From Closterium sp. Naga37s-1 (taxonomy: Eukaryota > Streptophyta > Zygnematophyceae > Desmidiales > Closteriaceae): DNA of 64,000 nt. The stretch's first letter is position 1; each line of letters opens with the position of its first letter. Shown piece by piece: positions 50,301 to 59,136 of this stretch. Both the position numbers and the translations under genes were made by a program. Under the pieces are notes generated by a model. The model had not been told where the DNA came from. It ran no database searches and saw nothing but the letters and a program-made list of their open reading frames with translations. The stretch is from assembly GCA_947471745.1 (NCBI GenBank), contig CANJKZ010000008.1, positions 2,582,001 through 2,646,000 on the forward strand, written 5' to 3'.

Positions 50301-53223
50301 ACCCCTCCTCCCCGCCCTCCATGCCCTCTCCTTGCTCGCCCGTCACCACCTTAACGCCACCACCGCGCCCATTGCTGCTCTGTGCTGCTGTCCTCTCACA
50401 CCCCGTCGTCTCCTCCCTCTTCTTCCTGCTCCCCTCGCCCGCCTTCTGGCCATCCTCCCCCTTCTTGCCTTTCGTCCCCCTCTCACTGCACTCTTCAGAT
50501 TGTCCTTTTTTCACCACTTTAGCCCTCTTCCCGATAACCCCTTTCTCCGTCTCTCCCTCCCCACTGCCCCCCCAGCGGTGGGAAAGGATGCAGGCAAGCA
50601 CCTCAACGGTCTTACCCAGCCCCATCTCCTCTGCCAGAATGCCGCCCCTCACTGCCCCTGCCACCGCACCCACCCACCCGCACACTCCACTCACCGACCC
50701 TGCACTGACCAAGCTTGAGCTTGCCGAACCTGTATACGCCGAACCTGCGTGCGCTGAACCGGTATGCGTGGAACCTGTGTGTGCCGAACTTGTGCCCATT
50801 CGTCTGTCGTTGCTGACCGGATGAGCACAGCAGCTGGAGCGAGGGAGGCGCACAAAGGTACCTCTGGATGACACATGGCAAAGAGGGGGGCAGGAGGGGA
50901 TGAGGACGTGGGTGAAGCAGAAATAGAGCAAACCTTGGGTAAAAGGGTTGGCATGACAACATGAGGGGGGTGAAGATGAGAGTACGAATGATAAGACATC
51001 AGAGCAATGCAAGGGCCGTCAGAGGACATACGCGGGTCCCTGTTGAGTGGCAATGGTGGAGGAAAGGGGGAATAGCAACAGGTCCGGTGTGGTCAGAGGG
51101 GGAATAGCAGAAACTGTGGTGCGGAAAGTGGGGGAATAGCAACAATTGCGGCATGGAAAGAGGGGAAATAGCAACTGTTGCCGTGCAACAAGAGGGGGAA
51201 TAGCAACAGTTTTGGTGTCGAAAGAAGGGGGAAAGCGACAGGTGCGGTGCGGAAAGAGGGGGAATAGCAACAGGGGACATGAATACACTTGGCTGGCAGA
51301 TACCCACTGGATAGGATTGTAGTGCAGAGTGACGTCAGAATGGCTTCTCTCTGCTGCCACTTGCCGCCACAAGGGATGCTGCACTTCCGTCCACCATTCG
51401 CCATGCCTTCCATCCCCGCATCCCCCCTGCTCGCCCCGCTCGCGCTGCACCATCCACGCCACAGCTCTGCTCTGGTATGGCCTCAGAGGGGGCAGCAGGT
51501 TGGGTGGGCTTGAGTCAAGGGACGGAAGGTGCCTGCGGGCAGAAGCGGGGGGAATGCACGCACAGCAGCACAGGGATGGATGGATGCAATAGCTGTTGAG
51601 AGCACAATGCCACGACATAAGCCTGAACCATGGTCAACTCCAACCTTGGCTTCTCATACTGGCCCATGCACCTACGACGAAGACTTGGTTCTTTGCGAGT
51701 GGTTGATTTTTCAAGACTTGTAAAGAAAGGCGTTATACTATGCACGTGACAAGGAACCGGCAGCAGGGGGGCTGCACTAAATGATTGCAAAGCGAATGGT
51801 TGAACGAATGGTGCAGAGCAGTGGTAGCCAGAGGCGTGGAGGCCGCGTGAGCGGTCGCAAACTACTATCTGCTATCGTGAATGGATTACTGCATGTACGT
51901 CGAATGTGTACCAGTATTTGAGACAAAAGAAGGCAACGAAAGGAAAGGACGAGAAGAGCATAAGTCAACAAAATCACCCTACTGTGCATGAAACCCTGTT
52001 AGATCCATCAGCAACCAAGTCTGAGCATAAATCCCTGTTAGATCCATCAGCAACCAAATACCCAACCCACTCACCAGCATTGGCACCACCCACCTGCTGG
52101 GCCGCACAGCTCGGTACAGTTGCTCGAGATTGAAGCCACTGCCGCGTGGCAATCCGTCATCCTCACTGTCGTACGCTGCTCCATCAGGATGGCAGGAGCA
52201 GCACTGTAGCGCACTGGCACATCCATGAGGAACGGGGTGCAGCACGGCATGTGGAGCAAGGCTGCACATGAGCGCGCGCATGTGATTCACGTGGCCGAAG
52301 CTCCGCCGCCATTCATTCAGCACAGGGGCGAGCAGAGGTGAGCACATGTGCTCCAACGCCACCTCAGGGACGAGCTTGCGGGGGACGCCTAGCAGAATGC
52401 GCACAGAGCCAGGGGCGCGCTCCTCAAGTGGCCGCGTGATGCGGGGCGCGTGGGTAACTCCACGGGGTGCATCAATGCCAAGGGGCGTGACAGTAACGAA
52501 GCCTCTCTGCGCGAGGTGCAGGAGGGCCTGTACGGCAGACGGATGGTGCAGCTCCCTTGTGTCTGACGCCCTCGCCGACACAACTATCTCCGCCTTCTCC
52601 TCTCCCTCACCCACGCCTCCCATCCATTCATCGGCCTTCCCCTTCCGCGCCCCCCGTCCCCGCAGCCGCACCATGTGCAGCATGACGTCCTCCGCAGCGA
52701 CTGATGCCAGCTGCAGCCGTCCCGACGACCACGACGGGCCCTGTCCGCCACGTGCTACCTCGCGCACGCACACGCACAGCTTCGTCACGCTCTCCTCACA
52801 CCGCTGTTCCCGTTCTTCCTCCACTTCTTGTGTGGTCGCCGGTCCGTTGAGCTCGAGAAAAGCTCGCAGCACAGAGGCATGTCCCCAAGGATCGTCGGCG
52901 CTAGTACTATCGCGTAAGTCGTCATTAGCAGCAGCAGCAGCGGAAGCGTTGGCAGTGGCGGAACGACAGCCGGCGCAGTGATGCTGGATGAGGACGTGCG
53001 GAGAGTGGAAGGAATGGAAAGTGGACGATATAAATGGCTGTGGCGACGGCAAGCAAGCACCTTCGCGGTCCCCTGGTTTGGCCCAAAACAATATCCGCCA
53101 GCCGTCCGCTTCGCCATCTGTCGTTATCAACGGATCATCAGATGCAGGGACGGAATCAAGCGAAATAGGGTTGCTTCTCGATGCTCCGCTACGCGAAGGA
53201 TCGACTTTTTTCTTAATGGCCAT
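41149..53223 (-). CDS. SHPRH-type SNF2 helicase / RING E3 ubiquitin ligase
   Basis: Minus-strand gene of about 15 exons. Placed exons: 52094-53223 (start MAIKKKVDPSR), about 51300-51532, 50222 to about 50865, 49454-49876, 48895-49150, 48041-48514, about 46806-47481, about 46444-46627, 45711-46047, about 44273-44560, 43488-43934, 42422 to about 42772, about 42155-42303, 41550-41813 and 41149-41303. Motifs in order: ILAEEMGLGKT (Walker A), CLDEAQL (DEAH-like), SGTPVQKGL, a CARC...CIHC zinc cluster, a C3HC4 RING (CVVC...CFHVLCRDC...CPMC) inside the helicase, and VHRIGQT (motif VI). A RING between helicase halves is typical of SHPRH/Rad5-like proteins, which polyubiquitinate PCNA in DNA damage tolerance. 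Likely nuclear. Confidence 0.88.
41458..41612 (-). repeat. Exon end plus splice donor duplicated around a palindrome
   Basis: GGCTGCCAACCGCGTGCAC...CGCTTCATTGTAAG occurs at 41547-41612 (exon 14 end) and 41458-41520. Between them TTGAGTCGACTCAA (41524-41537) is a perfect palindrome. The second copy keeps the frame and a GTAAGC donor, so an alternative longer exon is conceivable. Confidence 0.88.
41550..41813 (-). CDS. SHPRH-like exon 14, motifs V and VI
   Basis: Codes RVLLLVTAVGGNGLNVVKAQ, VVFVEPGLNAAAEAQAANRV and HRIGQTRQTFVHRFIV, the end of the second helicase lobe. Donor GTAAGTCGTG at 41549. Its last about 60 bp and donor are duplicated at 41458-41520. Confidence 0.85.
42422..42772 (-). 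CDS. SHPRH-like exon 12, RING finger end
   Basis: Starts after CTCTGCAG (GTQLLVVRASSV...), contains VQCPMCRREALASEI with the last RING cysteines, and ends MSLCTDYGTK at donor AAAG|GTATGC. Confidence 0.8.
42782..43094. repeat. 28-bp tandem repeat in the RING intron
   Basis: About 11 copies of GAGATGACATGGTGGGAGAT-GATGCAGT with few changes, filling the intron between RING exons 11 and 12. Confidence 0.93.
43100..43320. repeat. Four palindromes in a 52-bp tandem array
   Basis: The 20-bp perfect palindrome CTTTTGAGTCGACTCAAAAG occurs at 43120-43139, 43172-43191, 43224-43243 and 43276-43295, exactly 52 bp apart. The palindromes are separated by a 32-bp spacer (TCATCTCACTACAAGG-TACATGGCAACCAAGG). 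The spacer also flanks the outer palindromes, giving a spacer-palindrome pattern iterated four times, right after the 28-bp array. Confidence 0.95.
43488..43934 (-). CDS. SHPRH-like exon 11, RING finger first part
   Basis: Codes QNEVRLARAWAKAQRAVLRA, a helical linker, then EEEMCVVCSELLTNKFSVFP followed by CFHVLCRDC at the donor CGACT|GTGAGT. These are RING ligands 1-6; the last Cys pair is in the next exon. Confidence 0.85.
44990..45635. mobile_element. Tourist-like MITE (PIF/Harbinger type)
   Basis: 646 bp with terminal inverted repeats GGGCGTGTGTGATTC / GATTCACACACGCCC (one mismatch, or an offset A), flanked by the 3-bp duplication TTA (44987-44989 and 45636-45638). TTA duplications and GGGCGTGT-type ends are known for PIF/Harbinger MITEs. 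The inside has no transposase frame but is rich in TTCGAACTCGAGTTCG-type palindromes. It lies in an intron of the SHPRH-like gene. Confidence 0.82.
45711..46047 (-). CDS. SHPRH-like exon 9, zinc cluster
   Basis: Acceptor TTTTCAG, codes FPTLRGLLVALGVQVAG, GSCARCSAGQEE and CIHCQAQDVFE. Two CxxC pairs form a likely zinc site. Donor TTTGAG|GTGAGA. Confidence 0.7.
46260..46448. repeat. 17-bp tandem repeat carrying splice-donor sequence
   Basis: About 11 units of TGAGAGCAAGGCGCACC. On the gene strand each intact unit contains CTCAG|GTGCGC, the same as the donor of exon 8 at the array start. The unit length is not a multiple of three. Confidence 0.88.
46444..46627 (-). CDS. SHPRH-like exon 8, followed by donor array
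   Basis: Acceptor TTGCAG|GTGGAAGCCC, codes STLRSWHTLLAALQ and LERTLLDDDNCSRLETRSMA. Ends at CTCAG|GTGCGC, the first unit of a 17-bp array. Confidence 0.6.
46806..47481 (-). CDS. SHPRH-like exon 7
   Basis: Acceptor CCCCAG|GTGCTGTTGG, in phase with exon 6 (VLLEKAHVEAEEAQRLLISA), then a helical region with an acidic GDGDGDEDGNEG insert. The donor is uncertain (near 46800). Confidence 0.7.
47811..48069. repeat. 33-bp in-frame repeat of an exon end and its splice donor
   Basis: Eight copies of a 33-bp unit (CACACCTGCCGCACTTCATC-CATGTGCATGGGA). On the gene strand each codes for PMHMDEVRQVC and contains GGCAG|GTGTG. The first (exon-proximal) unit codes MHMDEVWQ at the exon 6 end. No stop codon interrupts the array. 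Confidence 0.93.
48041..48514 (-). CDS. SHPRH-like exon 6, followed by donor array
   Basis: Acceptor ATGGCAG, codes MSQLMWRHNKADLADELALP, FSAIEAHFYRQQHAKCA, LLLLRQACCHPQVGS and ends RPMHMDEVWQ at donor TGGCAG|GTGTGT. The exon end and donor are repeated in tandem downstream (47811-48069), in frame. Confidence 0.75.
48895..49150 (-). CDS. SHPRH-like exon 5, motifs II and III
   Basis: Acceptor CTGTCCCCCAG, codes WWRVCLDEAQLVEG, NRWCVSGTPVQKGLPDLQSL and WWCDYFEKPIE. Donor ATTGAG|GTGAGC. The Asp-Glu pair couples ATP hydrolysis. Confidence 0.85.
49454..49876 (-). CDS. SHPRH-like exon 4
   Basis: Acceptor TCTGCCAG, codes HTRAGTVSVLVYQGV, a charged low-complexity insert, then DIVLVSYETLSGDIWH (helicase motif around ITTYE). 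Donor AAGAG|GTGAGA. Confidence 0.78.
50008..50036. repeat. Short hairpin in intron
   Basis: GTTCCTCAAA (50008-50017) and TTTGAGGAAC (50027-50036), a perfect 10-bp stem with a 9-base loop, in the intron before exon 4. Confidence 0.7.
50222..50865 (-). CDS. SHPRH-like exon 3, helicase motif I
   Basis: Contains GGILAEEMGLGKTVEVLACIL, a charged insert (KGQSEECSERGTKGKKGEDG), and STLIVCPAAILPQWRDEIVR (motif Ia). Donor GCG|GTATGT; joins in phase with HTRAGTVSVLVYQGV of exon 4. The left acceptor is uncertain. Confidence 0.75.
51045..51285. repeat. 32-33-bp tandem repeat in intron 2
   Basis: About seven units of GGGGGAATAGCAACAGKTKY-GGTGYGGAAAGA with moderate divergence. Confidence 0.85.
51985..52063. 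repeat. 38-bp duplication near the exon 1 donor
   Basis: CCTGTTAGATCCATCAGCAA-CCAA occurs twice, 38 bp apart, in the intron just downstream (gene sense) of exon 1. Confidence 0.85.
52094..53223 (-). CDS. SHPRH-like exon 1
   Basis: Starts MAIKKKVDPSR at 53223; an upstream in-frame ATG or near-cognate codon is possible. It is open to donor AGCAG|GTGGGTGG at 52093, chosen because its phase joins to exon 2 (HLPSLDSSPP). The stronger-looking GTGAGT 15 bases on would put a stop in exon 2. It carries the N-terminal regulatory region; I do not see a clear PHD or linker-histone fold. Confidence 0.7.
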
Positions 53224-53253
53224 GGCGAATGCCGACGCGGACAGAAGTTGCAC

Positions 53254-53660
53254 AAAGCGGCAGGTTGTGCAAATTTCTCGCTCTTCCAGGCTCCTCGCTG
53301 CGGCAAACAGGAAATGAATCTGCTTGATTCACTCCGTTTCCACTCAGGTGCTTCGAGTCGAGCCATCATAGAAAACATCCCAAGGTCGCGACTTGATCTA
53401 ATCCCAAACTTTCACTTCCAGCTAGAGCTCCTGCTATCCACGCAGAAACAAACCCAAGGAATCACATCCCAAGGTCGCGATCAGGGGCGTGAGATTCAAA
53501 ACGCAGAAGCAAAATCTGGGGATGACAGATCCCTAGAGCTCTCGATGGCACCAGCACCAAATCTAGGAATGCACAATCACAACTCCGTAGGGGATGACTC
53601 ATGTTATGCGGGGGGTTCTAAATTATGAGTGTAGCTTACTTCTTTAGGTCTCTTAGCCTA
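53254..53660. other. Probable promoter side of the SHPRH-like gene
   Basis: No gene on either strand. A duplicated ATCCCAAGGTCGCGA-type segment (ACATCCCAAGGTCGCGACTTG near 53379 and ACATCCCAAGGTCGCGATCAG near 53465) is the only structure seen. Confidence 0.45.
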
Positions 53661-53661
53661 A

Positions 53662-53906
53662 TCCAGCTAACTACTACCGGCGGTTTGTGAAGGGATTTGC
53701 AGCAGTTGCAGCACCTCGGAACGATCTCTTGCGGAAGAACTCAACATTTTCTTGGGGACCATTGCAGCAGCAAGCTTTTGAGCAGCTGAAGACGTGCCTA
53801 ACTTCACCACCTGCCCTAGCAGTACCAAATCCAGAGCTCCCGTACTTCATTTGGTGTGATGCATCACACGTTGCCCTTGGAGAAATTCTCTGTCAGGAGC
53901 AGGAAG
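53662..53906 (+). pseudogene. gypsy-R fragment 1: end of reverse transcriptase, start of RNase H
   Basis: Encodes NYYRRFVKGFAAVAAP, FSWGPLQQQAFEQLKTCLTS and YFIWCDASHVALGEILCQEQ, the connection between reverse transcriptase and RNase H of a Ty3/gypsy element. The frame is interrupted at 53907 by the copia-R LTR and resumes at 59137. The part before NYYRR is missing. Confidence 0.85.
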
Positions 53907-54042
53907 TGTCAGATTACAATTGTATCTCTAGGCTACAGTAGGGTCACTCCTTAGTGAGTACAACACTTTAGGGTTCGGTTTCCCCTACTTGTACTCACCT
54001 CTTGCCTAGTTCAATCATTCATTCCTAGTTCTATTCTTGACA
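53907..54042 (+). repeat. 5' LTR of copia-R
   Basis: 136 bp, TGTCAGATTACAAT...TATTCTTGACA. Ends like the copia-N LTR (CTTGACA), and contains TTAGTGAGTACAAC also present in copia-N. Confidence 0.85.
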
Positions 54043-54057
54043 TGTTATCAGAGTAGG
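54043..54057 (+). promoter_or_regulatory. Primer binding site of copia-R
   Basis: TGTTATCAGAGTAGG directly after the LTR; initiator-tRNA-Met type with changes. Confidence 0.78.
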
Positions 54058-54139
54058 AACCGTTCCTACATGGGCCCACCGTTCCGCCTAGTGGTAGCGC
54101 CACACCCTACACAGTAGCCAGCGCGCTGGCGCCCCTAGC

Positions 54140-54860
54140 TCTCACTGTCGCGATCCTTGCAGCCCGTGCGCTGCCCCTGCGACCGCGCTGCCCCTGCAGC
54201 CGTGCTCGCCCCTACGACCGTGCTGCCCCTGCAGCCGTGCTCGCCCCTGCTACCGTGCTGCCCCTGCAGCCGCGCCTGCCCCTGTGGCCCGCGCGCTGCC
54301 CCTGCAGCCCGTACGTCGCTCCTGCAGCCCGTACGTCGCCCCTGCAGCCCGTTCACGCTGCTCCTGCAGCCCGTTCACGCTGCCCCTGCAGCCCGTTCAC
54401 GCTGCCCCTGCAGCCCGTTCACGCTGCCCCTGCAGCCCGTTCACGCTGCCCCTGCAGCCCGCGCGCAGACCTACCGAGCCGCGCGTCGCCTCTGCAGCCC
54501 GTCCGCGCGGCCCCTGCAGCCCGCGCGTCGCCCCTGCAGCCCGCGCGCCGCCTCTGCAGCTCGCGCGCGGACCTGCCGAGCCGCGCGTCGCCTCTGCAGC
54601 CCGTCCGCGCGGCCCCTGCAGCCCGCGCGTCGCCCCTGGAGCCCGCACACCGCCCCACGAGACGCGCGCTGCTGCCTCGCGCGTCGCGCTCTGCTGCAGC
54701 CCGCGCGTCGCGCCCTAAGGCAGCCTCTCGCATCACGCACTGCTGCAGCCTGCGCCAGCGCCCTGCCCTGCGCGCACTGGCGCCCTGCCCTGCGCCAGCG
54801 CCCTGCCCTGCCCCCGCGCCCTGCCCTGCGCCAGCGCCCTGCCCTGCGCCAGCGCACTGC
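54140..54860. repeat. GC-rich tandem repeat leader of copia-R
   Basis: Units of GCTGCCCCTGCAGCCCGT with periods of about 18, 24 and longer (CCCGTTCACGCTGCCCCTGCAG), then CAGCGCCCTGCCCTGCGC. It sits between primer site and coding region, as in the other copia elements. Confidence 0.88.
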
Positions 54861-54999
54861 TATACCCTAAATATAATAAAATTGTTTATATATATATATA
54901 TATAAAAAAAAAGGGCCCTAGGTGCTTCTGCCCTAGGAGCTACTGCCTACTACTGCCCTGCTGTGGCCGCGCGCCGCCCTGCTCTGGCTGCGCGCCGCC

Positions 55000-55817
55000 C
55001 TGCTGCTGCTGCTACTCGTGCTACTGGGAGTGGTGGAGGTGCTGCTGGAAGTGCAGGAGGTGCTGCTGGCGCTGTAGGAGCTGGAGGTGCTGGACCTACT
55101 CCTGACCGTGACTGTCTGTCATGGCCACTTCCGCGACAGTTGCTGCGGCCAGGGGTGGACAGCAGCGAGCACTGCTTCTCCCGGACGACCCCACCCCTCG
55201 GCAGCTTCGTGAGTGGGTTATTCAGCGAGGTCGTCCTGGTGGTGGAGGTTATCGTTCTGTTAGGACTGCTGCTCTAGGTGCTAGTGAGTCTGCTGCCGCT
55301 CCAGGTGCTAGTGAGTCTGCTGCAGCTCTAGGTGCCCGTGCGTCTACCGATGCTCTAGGTGCTAGTGCGTCTACTACCACAGGTCCTGCCTCAGATGAGG
55401 TCTTGCACACTTTCACGCTTGACTCAGGCGCGTCACGTTGCTTCTTTCGTGATTGCACCACAGTCACACCACTCACAGCACCTGTCCCAGTCTCACTGGC
55501 TGACCCCTCTGGGGGCCCAGTGGTTGCGAGAGCCTCCACGGTCCTCCCTTGTCCAGCAGTCCCCTCCGGCTCTTTGTCAGGTCTCCACCTCCCTACGTTC
55601 TCGACGAACTTGGTGAGCAACGCTGCCATTCAGGATGTCTGGGTTGATACCTTTATTCTTGGAGGGCAGCGTGTGGCGATCTGTACGTGCTCCCGGACTG
55701 GCCGTCACCTGGCTACGTTCACTCGACAGCCTGGGTCTAGTCTGTACACACTGACCACTGCGTCTGCACAGGTGGCTGAGTCAGGTCAGGTAGCTGCGTC
55801 GAGTCGAGCGCCTGCGT
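55000..55817 (+). pseudogene. copia-R protease region
   Basis: PTPRQLREW, then repeated ALGASESAAAPGASESAA, then the protease LDSGASRCFFRD near 55422-55457, and SLSGLHLPTFSTNLVS. Stop TAA at 55817-55819, after which the frame continues with the pre-integrase domain. Confidence 0.82.
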
Positions 55818-55819
55818 AA

Positions 55820-56875
55820 GGGCAGTTAGCTGCGTCTTGCTCGTGCAGAGTACTCACGCACGAGACTCAGCGCTGGCACCACCGTCTTGGTCACCCCTCC
55901 CTGCAGCGTCTGCGCGGCATGCACTCCCGGCTCCTGGTCTCTGGCCTCCCTGAGACCCTGCCCCCCCTCCCGCGCTCACTTGCGCCGCCGTGCCTTCCTT
56001 GCGTCGAGGGGCGGCAGCGCGCCGCTCCTCACTCCTCCGAGTTTCCTCCGACCACTGCTCCTCTGCAGACTCTCCACCTGGACGTGTGGGGCCCGGCCCC
56101 CGTCGGTGGGACGGACCAGGAGCGCTACTTCCTGCTGGTTGTTGACGACTACACACGCTACACCACAGTCTTCCCCTTGCGTCGCAAGGCGGACGTCAGC
56201 GGTGTTTTGATCCCCTGGATCTGTGCGACTCGTCTCCAGCTACACGAGCGCTTTCAGCAGGACTTCCCAGTCCTGCGTGTGCACTCTGACATGGGTGGTG
56301 AGTTCTCTTCTGGCGTCCTTGAGACGTTCTGCCAGGATGAGGGCATCGCCCAGTCGTTCACGCTTCCGGCCTCTCCGCAGCAAAATGGGATTGCTGAGCG
56401 TCCCATTGGCCTGATCATGGAGGTTGCTCGTACCTCCATGATCCATGCGGCTGCTCCCCATTTCCTGTGGCCGTTTGCGGTACGATACGCCGCGCATTAG
56501 CTCAACCTCTGGCCCCGTGTGTCTGCTCCAGAGACCTCGCCCACACTCCGTTGGACGGGACAGCCTGGTGATGCATCGTCGTTTCGGGTCTGGGGCGCGC
56601 TCTCCCTTGTTCGCGATACCAAAGCGAGCAAGCTCTCTCCTCGCACTCTCCGCTGTGTCTTCTTGGGCTTCCCCACCGACGCCCCGCCCTGGCAGTTCTA
56701 CCACCCTGCCTCGCGTCGTGTTCTGTCCTCTTAGGACGTCACCTTCGACGAGTCGGTCTGTTACTACCGACTTCACCCGCACGCGTCCCACCCGGTCCCC
56801 CTTGCACCCCTCTTCCTGGTACCAGTCCCCCCCCCGGTAGACCCCCTCCCCCCACAGGGTCCTGCTCCCTCAGGT
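55820..56875 (+). pseudogene. copia-R integrase region
   Basis: Pre-integrase WHHRLGHPSL, CLPCVEGRQR, integrase LDVWGPAPV, VVDDYTRYT, VHSDMGGEFSS and QQNGIAERPIG. TAG at 56498-56500 and 56733-56735 interrupt the frame. The catalytic Asp and Glu positions are still readable. Confidence 0.85.
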
Positions 56876-57189
56876 GTGTCCCAGGTAGACCCATCCCCCT
56901 TGGATGAGCCAGTTGAGATCTCTTCTGACTCCTCTGACTCACCTGAGGGGGGTGACGCCGTCGCCGACGACACGGCGACCACTCGCCGCACTCCTCGCTT
57001 GGCGACCCCCCCGGGTTTCCCGCCACGGCCGTCTTCGCCGCCTCCGCAGCCTGCTGCTGTGGACTCTGGAGCTGAGACTACTGGAGCTGGGACTGGGGGT
57101 GGTGAGTCTGGGGGTGCCCGCTCTCCTCGTCTGGCTACCCCCCCGGGTTCCCACCTCTGCCGTCTTCGCCGCCTCTGCAGCCTACTGCT

Positions 57190-58165
57190 GTGGACACTGG
57201 AGCAGAGACTGAGGGTGCTGAGACTGAGGGTGCTGAGACTGAGGGTGCTGGGACTGAGGGTGCTGAGACTGAGGGTGCTGGGACTGAGGGTACTGCGACT
57301 TTGGGTGCTAACTCTGGGGGTGCTGAGACTTCGGGTGCTGACTCTGGGGGTGCTGCGAGTCCTTCTGGAGGTCCTGGAGCTGGAGGTACTTGAGCTGCTG
57401 CTGGCGCTGGAGGTGCTGGAGCTGGAGGTACTAGAGGTGCTTCTGGTGCTGGAGGTGCTAGAGCTACCACTACTGGAGGTACTGGAGCTGGACAGCCACC
57501 GCAGCCTGCTCTACTTGAGACGCTCTCGCCGCAGGCGATTCGTGCGTGGGTCGTTCTGCGAGGCAGTCCTGGTGGTGGAGGGTACGGTCCAGCTGGTGCT
57601 GGAGCTACTAGTCCAGGAGGTGCTGCTGGTGGTGGAGGTGCTGGAGGTACTACTGGAGGTACTAGAGGTGCTGCTGGTGCTGGAGGTACTGGAGCTGCTA
57701 GTACTGGAGGTGCTGCCGGTGCTGGAGGTACTGGAGCTGGAGGTCCTGGAGCTGCTGGTGCTGGAGGTACTACTGTTACTGGAGGTGCTGGAGCTACTGG
57801 CACTGGAGGTGCTGGTGCTACTGGTGCTGGAGCTGCGGGAGCTGCTGACCCTGGAGGTGCTGGTGCTGCTGGTGCTGGAGGCGTTGGAGCTGGAGGTACT
57901 GGAGGTGCTGGAGCTACTGGTCTCGGAGGTGCTCGTACTGGAGGTGCTGGAGCTGCCGGAGCAGGTGGTACTGGTGGTGCTGGAGGTGCAGGAGGTGCTA
58001 CTGGAGCTGGCGGCACTGGAGGTGCTGGAGGTACTACTGGTGCTCGAGGTGCTGGCGCTGTCGGAGCTCGTGGTGCTGGAGGTGCTGGTGCTACTGGTGC
58101 TGGAGGTGTTGCTGGGGGTACTGGAGGAGCTGCTCGTGCTGGAGGTACGGGAGCTACTGGTGCTC
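57190..58165 (+). repeat. GGTGCTGGAGGTACT-type repeat in copia-R
   Basis: Nearly 1 kb of GAGACTGAGGGTGCT and GGTGCTGGAGGTACT units between integrase and reverse transcriptase, in one frame rich in Gly-Ala-Thr. copia-M has a shorter GGAEPGGA tract at the same place, so this linker has expanded here. Long leucine-valine or serine-threonine ORFs across it are shadows. Confidence 0.88.
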
Positions 58166-58209
58166 TTCGCCACCTTCTCAGTCTTCCGCCAGGTGCTACT
58201 GGCTTCCCT

Positions 58210-59136
58210 GTGGCAGGTACTACTCCTCCGTTGCTGTGTCCACCGGCGGACCAGTCACAGCCACCGCTGCTACCACACTCCCCACTGCCTGCTCCTGCTC
58301 CTTACACTACGGTGTCAGAGTCCCTGACTGAGCGTCGAGAGCCTGAGACTCGTGCGTCCACCCCTGAGCGTCGAGAGCCTGTGTCTAGCTTTGACCTTGA
58401 GCTTGAGCCTAGAGCTGCTGTCCGTGCTCGTGTTCCTCGTGTTCGTCGTCCACGTGCTTCGGCTGTCCCCGGCACTCACGATATGACACTCCGTCCTTCC
58501 TCTGTTCCTCAGCGTGTTGCCCTACCGTTACCTCCTGCGTCCTCTCTGCCTGACGTTGCTGACCCTCCGTCTGACCTTGCTCGTGCGTCCAGTCCGACTG
58601 TTACTCGCCTTCTTGCTACGGTTGTGACGGACCCTACGTTCTCGTCTCCTGCTGCGTCTTCCCTCGTAGCTGAGCTCGTTGACTTTGCTGCTGTGTACCG
58701 CCTAGACTACCTTGCGAGTCTTGTCTCTGACCCTGTCCCTGCCTGTCCTCCGTCCGTCGGGGGTGAGACTTCTCTTGGCTGTACTACCCTTGGCTGTGAC
58801 GTTTCTTGAGGACAGACAGGAGGAGCTGGAGTGCCTTGCGGCCGCTTCACCCCATCACGCGACCATGCTGCTTGCCCCTGAGGGAGACCCGGATGCACTT
58901 GACATCCCCACCCCGCGCTCCTACAGGGAGGCGATTTCGGGTGAGTACTCCTCTCAGTGGCAGACAGCCATGGACGCAGAGATGGCTTCCTGGAAGTCCG
59001 CATGCACCTTCGTCGACAAGGTTCCCCCACCTGGGGCGAACATCGTCAGTGGCATGTGGATTTTCAGGGTGAAGCGGCCGCCGGGTTCTCCGCCTGCCTT
59101 CAAGGCACGTTACGTTGCTCGAGGCTTCAGTCAGCA
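58210..59136 (+). pseudogene. copia-R start of reverse transcriptase, truncated
   Basis: SSPTVTRLLATVVTDPTFSS, LVAELVDFAAVYRLDYLASL, then after a frameshift near 58795 FLEDRQEELECLAAASPHHA, MDAEMASWKSACTFVDKVPP and IFRVKRPPGSPPAFKARYVA. It breaks off after RGFSQQ, before the catalytic YVDD. Confidence 0.87.

Larger units (their letters stand above)
53907..59136 (+). mobile_element. Ty1/copia retrotransposon copia-R, 3'-deleted, inserted in gypsy-R
   Basis: 5' LTR (53907-54042), primer site, GC-rich leader, protease, integrase and the first part of reverse transcriptase, all plus strand. The element stops inside reverse transcriptase (ARGFSQQ) and continues directly into gypsy RNase H. AGGAAG lies on both sides (53901-53906 and about 59138-59143). 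The coding region has several stops and frameshifts, and N-terminal gag was not found. Confidence 0.9.

Noticed and set aside
52075-52082. GTGAGT as donor of SHPRH-like exon 1
   Set aside because: Better consensus than the chosen donor, but joining it to exon 2 gives an immediate stop; the GTGGGT donor keeps the frame.
57511-58173. Serine/threonine-rich minus-strand frame of 220 codons over the copia-R linker
   Set aside because: Shadow of the GGTGCTGGAGGTACT repeat; the plus strand carries the element coding sequence.
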